Shown piece after piece: positions 10,021 to 21,778 of a stretch of 64,000 nucleotides of DNA. The notes beneath the pieces are model-generated. The model was not told the origin of the DNA. It did no database searches and saw nothing but the letters and a program-made list of their open reading frames with translations. Source of the stretch: Laguncularia racemosa (Eukaryota > Streptophyta > Magnoliopsida > Myrtales > Combretaceae); contig JBBMOL010000037.1 of assembly GCA_037954665.1 (NCBI GenBank), positions 62,001 to 126,000 of the forward strand. The letters run 5' to 3'. The position numbers and the translations under genes are program-made. Position 1 is the first letter of the stretch. Every line of letters starts with the position of its first letter.

Positions 10021-11756
10021 TTATTTTCTATCAACACCCTCAATACCTGCATTTTGTAGTACTTAGACATAAGCAACCATTTCATGATATAATTTAATTA
10101 TATAAACAACAATAGGGTAATCATGACCTACTTAACACACTTAAACACTGGAACATGAATTAGTGATGGGAACTACCACTATAGGCCCCACACCTATGAT
10201 CACTTAAACCACTTAAATTTGGTTATGAGAACTGCCACTACAAGCCCCACACTCTTGATCACTTAAATTAACCCAAATCATTTCCAAGTATGACTCCACT
10301 AGGGACAATGTCACACAAGGATCATTGAGGTGCTCCTTAGGGATTTGCCACTATGGGCCCCTAAGTTAAGCCTAGCACAAACATCATATGCTTAAACCCT
10401 TAATTAGTCTTAAACTTAATCCTTTTCAATGTATACATACTAACTTAAAGAAAGCACAAGAAACACATAAGTTACACGTACCTTGAATCCTAGCCTTAAG
10501 CATGTTTGGTCTTAAACTTAAGCTAAGCTGAAATCTATACAACATGAATAAGTCCTTCTTAGTACTAATCTAAGAGTTACCAAATTTCTTAATTCTCTTA
10601 ATCTATTAGAGTTTCTACGGTTTTACTAGCTATCTAGGTTATGTGGGAGTTTGTTTAATTGAAATTAAATCAAATAACAAGTTTTAAACTAAGTATGCGG
10701 TCATGTTTATGATCGTGCACTTCAACATGCCCTTATGCATGATCAAGTAGATGGCTGTGTACCCTTCTATACATGTTTTCCCTTTAAAATACCCTTGAAC
10801 ACAAGTGTGCATCCATCCATGTTAAATTTTCTCCTCAACATGCCCTATAGCACGGCTATATAACTGGCCATGTATGCTTTGCACATAAATGCACTCTAGC
10901 ACGGTTAAGTACACGGGCATGTACTTAGCCATGTTTTCTCCATTTCTCCATGAATCCTAATTCCTCTTTTTCCAATTTGATCTAATTCCTAAATCCCTTA
11001 ATCCAAAGCTTAATTTAATCTTAAAACATGTTGTTTCTAATCAATTTATGTGGATTAGAATACTTCATCAAAATTTCTATGAATTGAATCATTGATTCGT
11101 TGATTCTCATGTTCGTTTCGTCTTGTCTTTAATTCAGATCCTAATTAAAATGAGCGATGGAAATTGGTTAAGTTCTCTATTCCACAAGCATAGTAGTAAT
11201 CATGAAATTGTTAAGTCTCTTTACCTGGTTTTCCTTGTAATCGGCTCGGTAGATCATTAGGTCACCTTACGCTCTTGAGAGTGTTTTCACTTTCCGTTTA
11301 CTATTTCACTACATAAAATAGTAAAGGAGACTCTCTAGGTTAACTTAGGGTATTTATACCCTTCATTTAAAATGACCCATTTGCCCCTCATTTTATGTAT
11401 ATTTTTTGTCCTTAGCCTTGACTTTATATTATAACATATATCAATATAAAATAAAATTTCATGTATTTATAGGACATGTCTACAAACTAAGGTGGATTAA
11501 CATCAAATGTGTCCCTCCTTGTTGCCATTTAGTTTGCTTCTAGTCACCCTTACATTTGGTTAGACTAATCTTATTAGTTTCTAGTTAGCTTTTAGATCAC
11601 TTCCCATTGGTATCACCATATGGAACATGGCAAATTTAGGGCATATTTTAGGTTATTTAATTCCTTTGTTTTCTTATGATTAAATGGGATTTAATTTGGG
11701 CTTATATGGAAGAAATTCTAGATCAAGTTTGGGCTTAGGATCGGGTCATTTAACTG
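10021..11756 (-). repeat. Probable old LTR or LTR-adjacent sequence, no gene
   Basis: It holds a degenerate direct repeat around CCACTA..GGCCCC (10155-10370), a CACGG/CATG-rich stretch (10690-10940), and a minus-strand TATA-like GGGTATAAATACCC at 11348-11361. Such arrangements are common in plant LTRs, but no ends were found. Confidence 0.4.
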
Positions 11757-12061
11757 CAATAAATAGAAAAATTTTATGAAAGTTGAGAAAAATATAATTT
11801 TTTTTACAAGATGGAAAGTCTAGTGGAAAAGTAGCCAAAAACAAAATGCTAGAATAAGTCACATAAAGATTGAAGAAGATCAGGGAAGATTCATATTCAC
11901 TCACTAGAAAATATGTTGAGAGACTCACTTTGTTGCACACCAGAAGTATATAATGGCAAGAAGGAGAAAGAGATTAGATAAGGTTGAATCAAATTTTAAG
12001 AAATTAACTAAGATATCTAGTTGCATCTAACAAATATATATATAAACGACGAAGAAGGCAC
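11757..12061 (+). repeat. H LTR fragment
   Basis: It matches the interior of the H 3' LTR from AATAGAAAAATTTTATGAAA to a shared AAGAAGGCA. Both LTR ends are missing. Confidence 0.7.
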
Positions 12062-12507
12062 AGTTACGTTGTGATCGTGTTGATTAGAAAACTTCCTACC
12101 AAGAGATATGCGACCATGTAACATAGTCGTGTTATGGTCATGTTGACACCACACTTTGTACCGCAAGTTACATGCCCATGTTACACAGTTGTGTTAAGGC
12201 TATATTGATCTTATATAAAAAAAAAATTAACTAAAAAAATTAAAAATTAAAATTTTCCATTGATCTTGGTACTATAAGGCATGATTTCAGGACATAAGAA
12301 ACATAGAAGAAAGCCAACAGGAGTCGAGTCTACACACTTGCATTCATCAACCGTGTTAAGAACTCTTTCTTGTAAAAAGCAAGAATTGCTCTTCAAGTCT
12401 ATAAAGCAATATTAGGGAAGTCTTCTGTTATTTTTTTCCCTATTCATTATTTTATTATTCTATTTTATATATTGAGGAAAATGTACCATTTAAGTGTGGG
12501 GGGAATA
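12062..12507 (+). other. H 3' internal non-coding sequence, left half
   Basis: It contains repeated CATGTTACA and GTCGTGTTA-type motifs and ends in a purine run AAGTGTGGGGGGAATA. It continues at 17393 after E8. Confidence 0.55.
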
Positions 12508-13515
12508 TGATGTGCCTAAATCCACTTGGAAGCACAATCAAAAGACTCAAGAAAACAATCTCAAATCTAATACAAAACTGGTCCACCTAGTAAGCAATTC
12601 TCGTGACACCTTTGAAAATTTTGATGGAAAATGTTGTTCAAATGATTTAATTGTAATCCCTATTGGTAACATTAACCAAATAACCACAATAAGGATTGAA
12701 ATATCACATGGAAATCAGATCAAAGAAAGCAATAAACCAATGAAATCCACTTCCCTTTCAATCACTAGTTCACGCCAACAATAACAATGAAGTATGTAAT
12801 TCAAGTGCTCAAGGAAACAATCAATCTTACAATATTGATGTTCACGAAAAAAAAGAACCACAAATATCTCCAAGAAAGGTCCAAACCTACCCTAGATATG
12901 ACTCACTAGAGAAGAAATGAACATACAACAAAATTGAATTGATATGACTCACAATTTGCCTTCGTCACACTCGCCACAATTCCAATTCTTAGGTTGAAAT
13001 TGATAAAAGTTTAGAACTAAGGAAAGAACCCTAATTCACACGTGAAATGTGTCTCTCAAATCTGTAAAATTTGCCCTCTCAAACCCTCTCTCAAGCAAGT
13101 ATTTATACTTGCTACTCCTGGGGTTAGAAAGTGGTCAAAATTACAAGTTTGCCACTTTTAAGGTGGCTAGTCATAAATGAAAATTACAAGGAAATAAAAG
13201 TGTCCCAAAACCAAAATACAACCAAAATAGTTCATAAAACAATTACAAGATACAAAATAACAAAAGTCTTCACGATCCAATGCCTCGGAATAGAAAACAA
13301 TCGCAACGGGTCTTTGATTGTCATCTTGAAAAATGTTCTGTATCCAACAGGAGTTGTAGGACATATTGGCATCCCATGGAGAATTATCATTGTAACTGTA
13401 AGATTATTCTCAATGTTTTATTAGAAATAAAGACATAAGGTAAAATATGAGCAATTTGGATCATCATCTAAATTGGGTTCTGAAAAGGTCGACAGTGTTA
13501 GAAATTTTCCCATCA
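12508..13515 (-). repeat. E8 3' LTR (1008 bp)
   Basis: The minus-strand start is TGATGGGAAAATTTC and the end TTTAGGCACATCA. The U3 start differs from the TGATAGGAATC subgroup, while the U5 end is shared with it. A TATA motif lies at about 13096-13110. Confidence 0.95.
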
Positions 13516-13649
13516 TCTCCTCGGGCTTTTGAAAGATTTGCCCTCAAATCTAGAGGATCAGTTGTGGAACTGAACCTTAATATCTCTGTTGTCCTGCTCT
13601 TCCGGCTAATAATGGTAGTGGATGGATTTCTAATCTGTTCCTGAAACCC

Positions 13650-14093
13650 CTAGACCTCGGATGGAGTCATCGGTAATAGAATTATGCATGACTCGCCCAT
13701 CCTGAACATGTAGGTATTTTCAAACCCATCATGTATCACCGGTCGATCATACAACCAAGGCCGACCCAGTAATGAATGGAATGCATGCATAGGGACTACA
13801 TCATACAGGATCTCATCATGATAATTCTGCCCGACATTCATAGGAATGTTTGCCCTAAGGGTAACATGCATACTACCTCTATTATCCAGCCAATGCAAAT
13901 GATAAGGACTAGGATGTGGGATAGTAGACAGTTGCAATTTGTCTACTAACGCAGCAGATATGACATTCGTGCAACTACCACTACCGATGATGAGTACACA
14001 AAGGTTACCTCTGATTTTGCAAGAGGTGTGAAATATGTTCTCCCTCTGAACATCACTAATATCAAGAGATGTAGATAAGGTCCTGCGTAACAC
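13650..14093 (-). pseudogene. pol: E8 protease domain
   Basis: This is a retropepsin-like domain in frame with gag: ENIFHTSCKIRGNLCVLII, then GSGSCTNV, LHWLDNRGS, HDEILYDVVPM, LLGRPWLYDR, HDGFENTYMF. It is better preserved than the PR copies of E3, E5 and E6. The catalytic Asp is replaced by Gly (codon 13983-13985, GAT to GGT). The first half needed for the active-site turn is otherwise intact. Confidence 0.87.
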
Positions 14094-14261
14094 ATTAAAG
14101 GATAGATATTTTCCTCCTGTATGTTCCTCAGGCGCGTCTGCAGTCTGATCATCATAATATTCCTACAATGCTGTTGGTAGATCTATAGGTTCAATCTGAT
14201 CATGATCATCCGCAATATCCTCCCCAATGTCTTCCATAACAGTCATCACCCTCTTATTTAG

Positions 14262-14297
14262 ACATTGTGCAGCCATATGCCCCATGCATTCAAAGCA
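14262..14297 (-). other. E8 gag zinc-knuckle remnant
   Basis: The residues read C-x2-C-x2-H-x4-C, two residues shorter than the usual C-x2-C-x4-H-x4-C of retrotransposon nucleocapsids. The lost pair lies before the His. Confidence 0.8.
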
Positions 14298-15401
14298 TTT
14301 TATCTGGCGCGCTTTCCCACTAGTAGATCTGGGAACAGTCTGCCTCGTTTCTGGGGCCATTACCTCTTTAGCCTTCCCAGTGGGTAAATTTTCTCTCATA
14401 ATAGTTGGGGTAGTAGTGTTCACTGCCTTTACTCCCTCACCTACCACCTTTGTTCCCCCCGATCGACTCTTAGCTGATATGGGTCTATTAACAGTACTAG
14501 GTCTACTTCTCGGAGCCCTAAAGAAGTTGGACCTCTTTTGTCTCTCTACTTTTAAGGCCAACTGAATAGCCTCATTAAGTGTATTATAATGCTGCAGTTC
14601 AACAATACACGCTATTTCATATTTTAGACCTGAGACAAAACGTGCTACAGTTTGTTCTGGAGGCTCAATGGACCCACACCTAATCATAAGGGTCTCAAAC
14701 TCCTGCACATAACCATCCACCATTTTGCATCCCTGCCTCAAGGTTTACAGTCGCATAAACAACTCCTGTTTGTAGTGCTTAGGAATGAACCTTTTCCTCA
14801 GTAATCTTTTCATGTCCCTTCAGGTCTAAACCTCAGCCTCTCCATCCCAACGCCTATTGATAATCAGATTCTTCCACCAGAGTGCAGCATACCCTACAAA
14901 CTCAACAGTAACCAATCGAACCTTGGTACTATCATCGATCTCATAACATTCAAAGAGACCTTCGACCTTGTCCTCCCAGTCTAAATATTCATCTGCTGAT
15001 CCCTTTCCATCATAGGATGGCATCTGTAGTTTCACATATTCCAAGCCCTGAGGTGGCCTGAAATCCCTATTCTGATTTGGGTTTGCCCCAAAATTATCAT
15101 CCCTTTCTTCCCTGTATGGAAGATGCTCCTCACCCATCCTTCTATTCAAATTCCTATCTCCCATTACTTTATCTCGATGAGGATTCTGTGGAGCTACTCG
15201 AGGTGGTGCCGGCTGGTTTACCACTGGTGGTTGTGGTAATGTCATTCTATCAACTCTAGTTGCCAATGTAGCAACTATGGTAGTAAGATCCTGGAGTTGT
15301 TCTTCCAAAGTTCTCCTACCTGCTACATTACGACCCTGACCTCCACCAACCTGACTATTGGCTTCATCACCAATTCCCCCATTTACGCTGTCATTCAACA
15401 T

Positions 15402-16306
15402 AGTTGTAGACTCTCGTATACTGATCCTCAAAAAAAAAAATTTGAATCAAGGGCACGCACTCCGCTACTACTCTTCCCTTAACACCACACAATAGCAACT
15501 ACAAATAAGAAAAACAAACAAACCCACTTAACTTTACAATTATGTTATTGCAACTCACGTGTAGTATTCTTCTCCACAACACGTCACTACAACACGGTGC
15601 AACAAATTTAACTTCCACAAGCCACTCCCACAGCAACACACAAGTGACAACAATAATAAATATGATTCACTTCCACGGCAACAACACAAGTGGCAATAAT
15701 AAAAAGTATGCTTCCACTTTCTACGGCAAGGATGACAACAAAAACAAATATGTCACTTTCCACAAATGTATTCCGAATTCCTCAATAGGCAGCAACTTCA
15801 ATTTGAAATTCAAACCACTTCACTAATTGCAAGCCTTCTTCAATTGGTAAGTAATGAATTCAAATTCAAATAGCACTCATTAACTCCCACAACTTAATGG
15901 AATGTGTTTGAATTCAAATAGATTCCTTACTAATCAAACTCAATGCAAATCTGTGAATTGCACTTCTCCAATTAAGAATTACACAATGGAAGTCACAACA
16001 ACAACCTATACATCCTCCTTCACGCCACAACTAGTCACGGCAAGAATTGGTGAGTTTTCAAGTTCAAAAGTTGTTGAATTAAACAACACTTCTATGCTTC
16101 TGCCCTTCCACGAAAATTATTGATCATAAGATGATACAACAACCTTCCCAATCCAACTCCAACAAGCAGCAAATCAAAATTCAAACCAAGGTAATTTTGC
16201 AAGCTCAAAACCACAAAATAACACAATTTGCGATTCCAATTGATCAACCCTAATTGAAGATGAATTTCACGAAATCAAATACAATCAATCCCTTCTCTCA
16301 ACATGT
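15402..16306 (-). other. E8 untranslated leader
   Basis: About 0.9 kb between PBS and gag start. Plus-strand open frames at 15542-15826 and 15902-16123 are antisense and have no known domain. Confidence 0.7.
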
Positions 16307-16318
16307 GCTCTGATACCA
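16307..16318 (-). other. E8 primer-binding site
   Basis: The minus strand reads TGGTATCAGAGC, initiator Met-tRNA type, seven bases from the LTR end. Confidence 0.93.
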
Positions 16319-16325
16319 AAAAAGA

Positions 16326-17387
16326 TGATGTGCCTAAATCCACTTGGAAGCACAATCAAAAGACTCAAGAAAACAATCTCAAATCTAATACAAAACCGGT
16401 CCAAGTAGTAAGCAATTCTCGTGACACCTTTGAAGATTTTGATGGAAAATGTTGTTCAAATGATTTAATTGTAATCCCTATTGGTAACATTAACCAAATA
16501 ACCACAATAAGGATTAAAATATCACGTGGAAATCAGATCAAAGAAAGCAACAAACCAATGAAATCCACTTTCCCTTTCAATCACTAGTTCACGCCAACAA
16601 TAACAATGAAGTATGCAATTCAAGTGCTCAAGGAAACAATCAATCTTACAAAATTGATGTTCACGAAAAAAAAGAACCACAAATATGTCCAAGAAAGGTC
16701 CAAACCTACCCTAGATATGACTCACTAGAGAAGAAATGAACATACAACAAAATTGAATTGATATGACTCACAATTCGCCTTTGTCGCACTCGCCACAATT
16801 CCAATTCTTAGGTTGAAATTGATAAAAGTTTGGAACTAAGGAAAGAACCCTAATTCACACATGAAATGTGTCTCTCAAATCTGTAAAATTTTCCCTCTCA
16901 AACCCTCTCTTAAGAAAGTATTTATACTTGCTACTCCTAGGGTTAGAAAGTGGTCAAAATTACAAATTTGCTACTTTTAAGGTGGCTGGAACACTAGAGG
17001 AGCCACATTAAACACCAAAAGAAAGGCAATTAAGGTGGCTGCTCCTAAATGAAAATTACAAGGAAATAAAAGTGTCCCAATACCAAAATACAACCAAAAT
17101 TGTTCATAAAACAATTACAAGATACAAAATAACATAAGTCTTCATGATCCAATGCCTTAGAATAGAAAACAATCGCAGCGGGTCTTTGATTGTCATCTTG
17201 AAAAACATTCTGTGTCTAATAGGAGTTGCAGGACATATTGGCATCCCATAGAGAATTATCATTGTACCTATAAGATTATTCCCAAATTTTTATTAGAAAT
17301 AAAGACATAAGGTAAAATATGAGCAATTTGGATCATCATCCAATTCGGGTTCTGAAAAGGTCGACAGTGTCAGAAATGTTCCCATCA
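16326..17387 (-). repeat. E8 5' LTR (1062 bp)
   Basis: The minus-strand start is TGATGGGAACATTTC and the end TTTAGGCACATCA. It is 54 bp longer than the 3' LTR because of an insertion near 16988-17041 flanked by GGTGGCT repeats. Confidence 0.95.
16916..16929 (-). promoter_or_regulatory. E8 5' LTR TATA motif
   Basis: The minus strand reads AAGTATAAATACTT, in the same place as in the other LTRs of the group. Confidence 0.6.
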
Positions 17388-17392
17388 GAATA

Positions 17393-18404
17393 ACATTATA
17401 TAATAAGCTTGCTTATAAATTGCATTCATAATTTAATAATTTATTGAAAATTTTTCCTTGATATATCTTTACTTTTTCATTAGTGAACTTAGAATACTAT
17501 ATTAGAGTTGAATTGTGAAATCTTAGTAAATCAAAAGTTATATGTTATTTAAGCTTAGAATTTAGAAACTCTAGATTGCAAGGATAATACTAATTAAGAA
17601 TTAAGAATTCGAGTTTCTAAACTTATTTTGATATATACACATCTCTTAGAAAATCCTTATGAGTACTATGATCTCAAATAATTGAACTGAAAAGAATTAT
17701 CCTTTGAAGACTCTTCCTATAAAGTAGAAGTTAAAAAAAAAAAGAAGAAAAATAATAAAAATATATATAAATAAAGTTTAGTAGTAAGCCCCATTAACTC
17801 GAGTACTAAGCCTGCGAGGTGCCTTTCGAGGGATAACACCTATTGACTTGAGTGATGAACTTGGGATCCTTGACCTAAATCTCATTACATGGGTTAAGAG
17901 AAAAGTCTAGGAAAACTGAACTACTAATTGAAATAAGTAATGGAGTTAATAGAAGTTCGGAGGGGTATCTTAAAACTTAGTAACCTAAGATCATCCCATT
18001 TGGCACTTACTGACCAATGAAATTACTCCATTAAAAAAAATAGCATTTATTAGACATCATAGTACTTAAAGGGATGAAAAAGGGGAAGTATATATCTTAA
18101 TTATGTTGAAAAAATTCTAAAAACCTTATTCTTGATTAAGTAATGTCTAGTACGATTTTGAGTTTGTAAATTTTTGTTTAAATAGCATGATAAATTTTGA
18201 TATTTCATAAATTAACTCTTGAACTCTAATATTAGTATTTATAGTACATTAAACATGATTAAGTAAAAAAAAAAAAAAGGATGTTGAGGAAAGGTAACTT
18301 TATTATGAATGTAATCTATTTAAGTACTAATTAAGAAATTTTGTCATTGATCTTTAAAGTTTATTTTTATTGAGGACAAGCAAAGACTCAAGTGTGAGGG
18401 AATT
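17393..18404 (+). other. H 3' internal non-coding sequence, right half
   Basis: No coding potential is seen. It ends with GAGGACAAGCAAAGACTC and polypurine tract AGTGTGAGGGAA (18391-18402), two bases before the LTR. Confidence 0.6.
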
Positions 18405-18902
18405 TGATAAGGATTATATTGTACTAATTATTTATATAAATTATAATAACCTTTTATTTAAGTTTCTTACATTTTAAATGAATATTGCACTTAATCACTT
18501 TATATTTTAATTTCAGAGTCTTAAATTACGATTTATGAATTAATAGAAAAATTTTATGAAAGTTGAAGAGAAAAATATAATTTTTTTATAAGATGGAAAG
18601 TCTAATGAAAAAGTAATTGAAAAAAAAAATGCTAGAATAAGTCATGCAAAGATTGAAGAAGATCAAGGAAGATTCCTATTCACTCATTGGAAAACACGTT
18701 GAGAGACTCACTATGTTGCACATTAGAAAATTCATCAAAAAAACGTGCTAAAACTATCACCAAAAAATGTGAAGAAGATTTTCCAAGCTTTGAATCTGAT
18801 ATGTATGTACATATATGTATATAACAACAAGAAGGAGAAAGAGATCAGATAAGGCTGAATCAAATTTAAAAAAACCATCTAAGATATCTAGTTGTAGCCA
18901 AC

Positions 18903-18955
<53 letters not shown>

Positions 18956-19877
18956 CCGACAAAGAAGGCAATAGAGTTTTAGTTTTTAGTAGAGTAGAAT
19001 AGATTAAATTAGGAGTAGAACCATAGGAAAAATTAGATTAGGAAAATAGAATTAGAAGATTAAGATTAGAATTAGATTAGGAGATTAGAATAGATTTTTA
19101 CATTTTAATTTTAATGCTTTTTTTTATGCTTTCTTTTATTATCATTGTTTTTATATTTAACATGTTTATAGCTTAATTTCTTTTATATTTGGGTACATTC
19201 AACCCTAAAATGAACATGCAAATTTTTATGATTATTATTCAATGATTTATTTATCATTCTTGTGATTCAATTATGTGTTTTTATTATTTTCAATTTAATA
19301 TTGCTAGATATTAGTTGAAATTTGATTTCTTATATAAAAATTGAGAGATTTTATATAAGAATAAATCTAGCATGATTGAAACGTGTTGCATGCAATCTTA
19401 GAGATAAGACGACATAAATCTTCTAAATTAGGGTCAATCTTAATAGTGGAATTCATAAATCGAATGTAATGCAATTTTAAGGGTTTAAATTAAGAAGAGA
19501 TTCCAATTAATTAACCTAGAATTAGGATTTAGTATGACTCGAGAGAGCTATTAGTTTAATATAGGAATTCCCACAATCTAAGAATAAAATAAGAATTTGA
19601 ATAATAATTAGGTAATTACAGTAGTAATTCTATAGGGTTTCAATACCTGAATATATTTTCATTGGTTATTGCTTTTTTTAATTTATTCATTATTTATTTT
19701 ATTTACTCGTTTATTTAATTCTTATTAATTAGATAATTAGAGAAATGGTAATTACTAGTACTCGTAATCCATGTGGGATCAACACTTAATATCTTTATCC
19801 ACTATAATATAGAATTCATAGGTGCACTTGCCTATAGGTTTAAAGTTATATAGTAGGAAGACTAGTATCGATGTTCA
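18405..19877 (+). repeat. H 3' LTR (about 1.47 kb)
   Basis: It begins TGATAAGGATTATATTG directly after the polypurine tract and ends near TATCGATGTTCA. Near its 3' end it contains ATAGGTGCACTTGCCTATAG, which also marks the solo LTRs S3 and S4 in the opposite orientation, so the three appear related. An (AT)n run lies at 18903-18954. Confidence 0.65.
18903..18954. repeat. (AT)n microsatellite
   Basis: About 50 bp of nearly pure AT repeat inside the H LTR; the counterpart at about 12030 has only a short ATATATAT. Confidence 0.95.
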
Positions 19878-21778
19878 TATATGTATATATAAATGTGTGT
19901 GTGTGTGTGAGTATATATTACTTTTATATAAATACATATCTATATAGGTATTTCAACACATAACCTTTTGAAAACATCATATTAAATATAAAATTATAAA
20001 TAAGATGTGTGCACATCTTATATTTTTATTAACAAGAGTTATTATTAACAAGAGTTGTTGTATCTTATAATAGTGTTGTTTCCATAAGCATTTTTTGTAA
20101 AAAAATTACATAATTCAGTCATGATGTTATAATTATTAGCTAGAGTATAATAATAACATATTTAGTTTTACTATCTCCTCTTATCAAGAATACTTATAAC
20201 ATATTAATGCCATTATTGTCTTTGCAGCTATGGATGTATATATATCTATATTTTTACATACATGGTCATAATTGTATAAGGTATTAACCATGAAATTGAA
20301 ATCATTTTATTCAAACATCTTATGGTTTTCATTTTCCATAGACATGTATCTTTTGATATGTATGCTATGGTTTAGTGACCTTTTATTTGTTTCTTGAAAT
20401 TTTGTAATAACATTTCCAGCTTGTTATAGTTCTTTTACCTTAAATTAATTATATCAAACTTTTATCTAGGAAAATAACAATGATAGTAAACATCTTCATA
20501 TTCAGATGATTATAGGATATCACTATGGTGAACTAAATCTTCATTTATAATTATAGATGGTGATTGCTATTATTGGTGATTTAATATTTCTTTTATTATT
20601 GATTTTTTTTTATAATTTTACTGTATTGATTATTATATTGTTATTGTATTTTTGCTATCAAAGGAAGTTTAATTTCAAATAAATAGCAATCTAATAGACA
20701 CAATGATTATGGAAATCGATTATTTATAAACCTTTTCACATTTTCAAGAGGTCATGCTTTCCAAGATTTAAAATAAGAAATTATATATCTTATTATAATT
20801 AAGGCACCCATTCTTGTTATGTATTCACATATGCAAATACATTGTATTTTATGGCAAATCTTCAATCATGTTAATAATTTAGGGGTGCTTAAGCTATCCA
20901 TTGCAAGTTTATTTATTAAAATCTTTATTTTGAACTGTAATACAATTTTATCATACGATGATGAATGTATTTTAGACCTTTGAAAGTTATTAATCATGTG
21001 ACTTAGTTTATAAACCATTTTGATTATTGCATGTGTTAAAAGATTGTTAAGGGAGATAATTTTCACATTGTTGTAATCTTAATTATTTAATAAATTTTTT
21101 TATCAAAATTTTTAATTCAAAATCTAGATATAATAAGAAAGCTTCAAAAAAAAAATCATTTACATGAATATATATGTACACTAAAAAAAGTGTTTTAGCT
21201 TTCATCCTAAAAAGAAAAAGGTTTAGCCTTTTTTTTTTTTGTAAATATTTGGAGAAAATACATCATTTGAATATTATAATAAATTGGTATTCATTATATA
21301 ATATTATTGAAAACTAAAACAAATCAATATCTTGAAAACAGAAACTTTCATCTAATAATGCAAAGTATATAAATGAATCAAATTAACTTTTATAAAGATG
21401 TTAACCATTTCAAAATAGGAAAATTAAGTAGCCATACTTATAAATAAAAACATCTATGTTCATAGTTATAAAAAGAGTCTATATAACTTGCTACATGCTA
21501 GAACTTTGAAGATTGTCTTTTAATGTTACAAGAATAAATGATATTATAAAATTAGGCCAACACTATTATTATCACTATTGATTTGTATTTATTATTATCA
21601 TTGTTTATTTATTTGCATAATTACAACTATCTTATCTATCGTTTTGTTATTATGAAGCAAATTCAATATTAGAGTTTCAATAAATGGAAAAATGTAGTTA
21701 TGTAATTATATAATAATATTTTTATAAAATTTTCTAAAAGCTACTTGTTAATTTTTCCTTAGTTTCACACTATATAAC
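19878..21778. other. No gene recognised
   Basis: Strongly AT-rich, with a (TG)n run at 19894-19909. The minus-strand open frame at 20866-21066 has no known domain. Confidence 0.6.

Larger units (their letters stand above)
13516..15401 (-). pseudogene. gag: E8 gag-PR polyprotein, one frame with five stops
   Basis: The start is placed at the second Met (15401, MLNDSVNGGIGDEANS), which aligns with the gag starts of E7 and E3; the open frame extends ten codons further upstream. In order: N-terminal region; Pro-rich segment; retrotransposon gag domain (YLDWEDKVEGLFECYEID, AALWWKNL, then YVQEFETLMIRCG and EQTVARFVSG); a basic linker; a zinc-knuckle-like CFECMGHMAAQC (14262-14297); then PR (14093-13650). 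Three stops near 14750-14830 and two later all look like CAA, CAG or TGG changed by a transition. The frame itself is unbroken. The product would bind RNA and assemble particles if intact. Confidence 0.88.
12508..17387 (-). mobile_element. E8: complete gag-PR LTR element with both LTRs
   Basis: It is bounded by a perfect 5-bp duplication GAATA (12503-12507 and 17388-17392). Minus-strand order: 5' LTR 16326-17387, PBS 16307-16318, leader, one gag-PR reading frame, polypurine tract (13516-13530), 3' LTR 12508-13515. RT, RNase H and IN are absent; only a short IN C-terminal remnant (DLRANL, KARGDD) precedes the tract. The LTRs differ by scattered substitutions and one 54-bp insertion. It needs pol from another element. 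Confidence 0.95.
11757..19877 (+). mobile_element. H: older LTR element, internally deleted and split by E8
   Basis: Pieces in order: an LTR fragment (11757-12061) matching 18541-18970; 3' internal sequence ending TTAAGTGTGGGGGGAATA (to 12507); E8; continued 3' internal sequence (17393-18404) with GAGGACAAGCAAAGACTC before the polypurine tract; and a 3' LTR (18405-19877). The TGTGGGGGGAA and GAGGACAAGC marks are familiar from the 3' non-coding regions of plant gypsy elements. No coding domain survives. The direct joining of LTR sequence to 3' internal sequence at 12061 implies loss of nearly all the internal region. Confidence 0.65.

Noticed and set aside
14227..14565. Plus-strand open frame as a gene
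   Set aside because: Antisense to E8 gag, which has clear domain homology.
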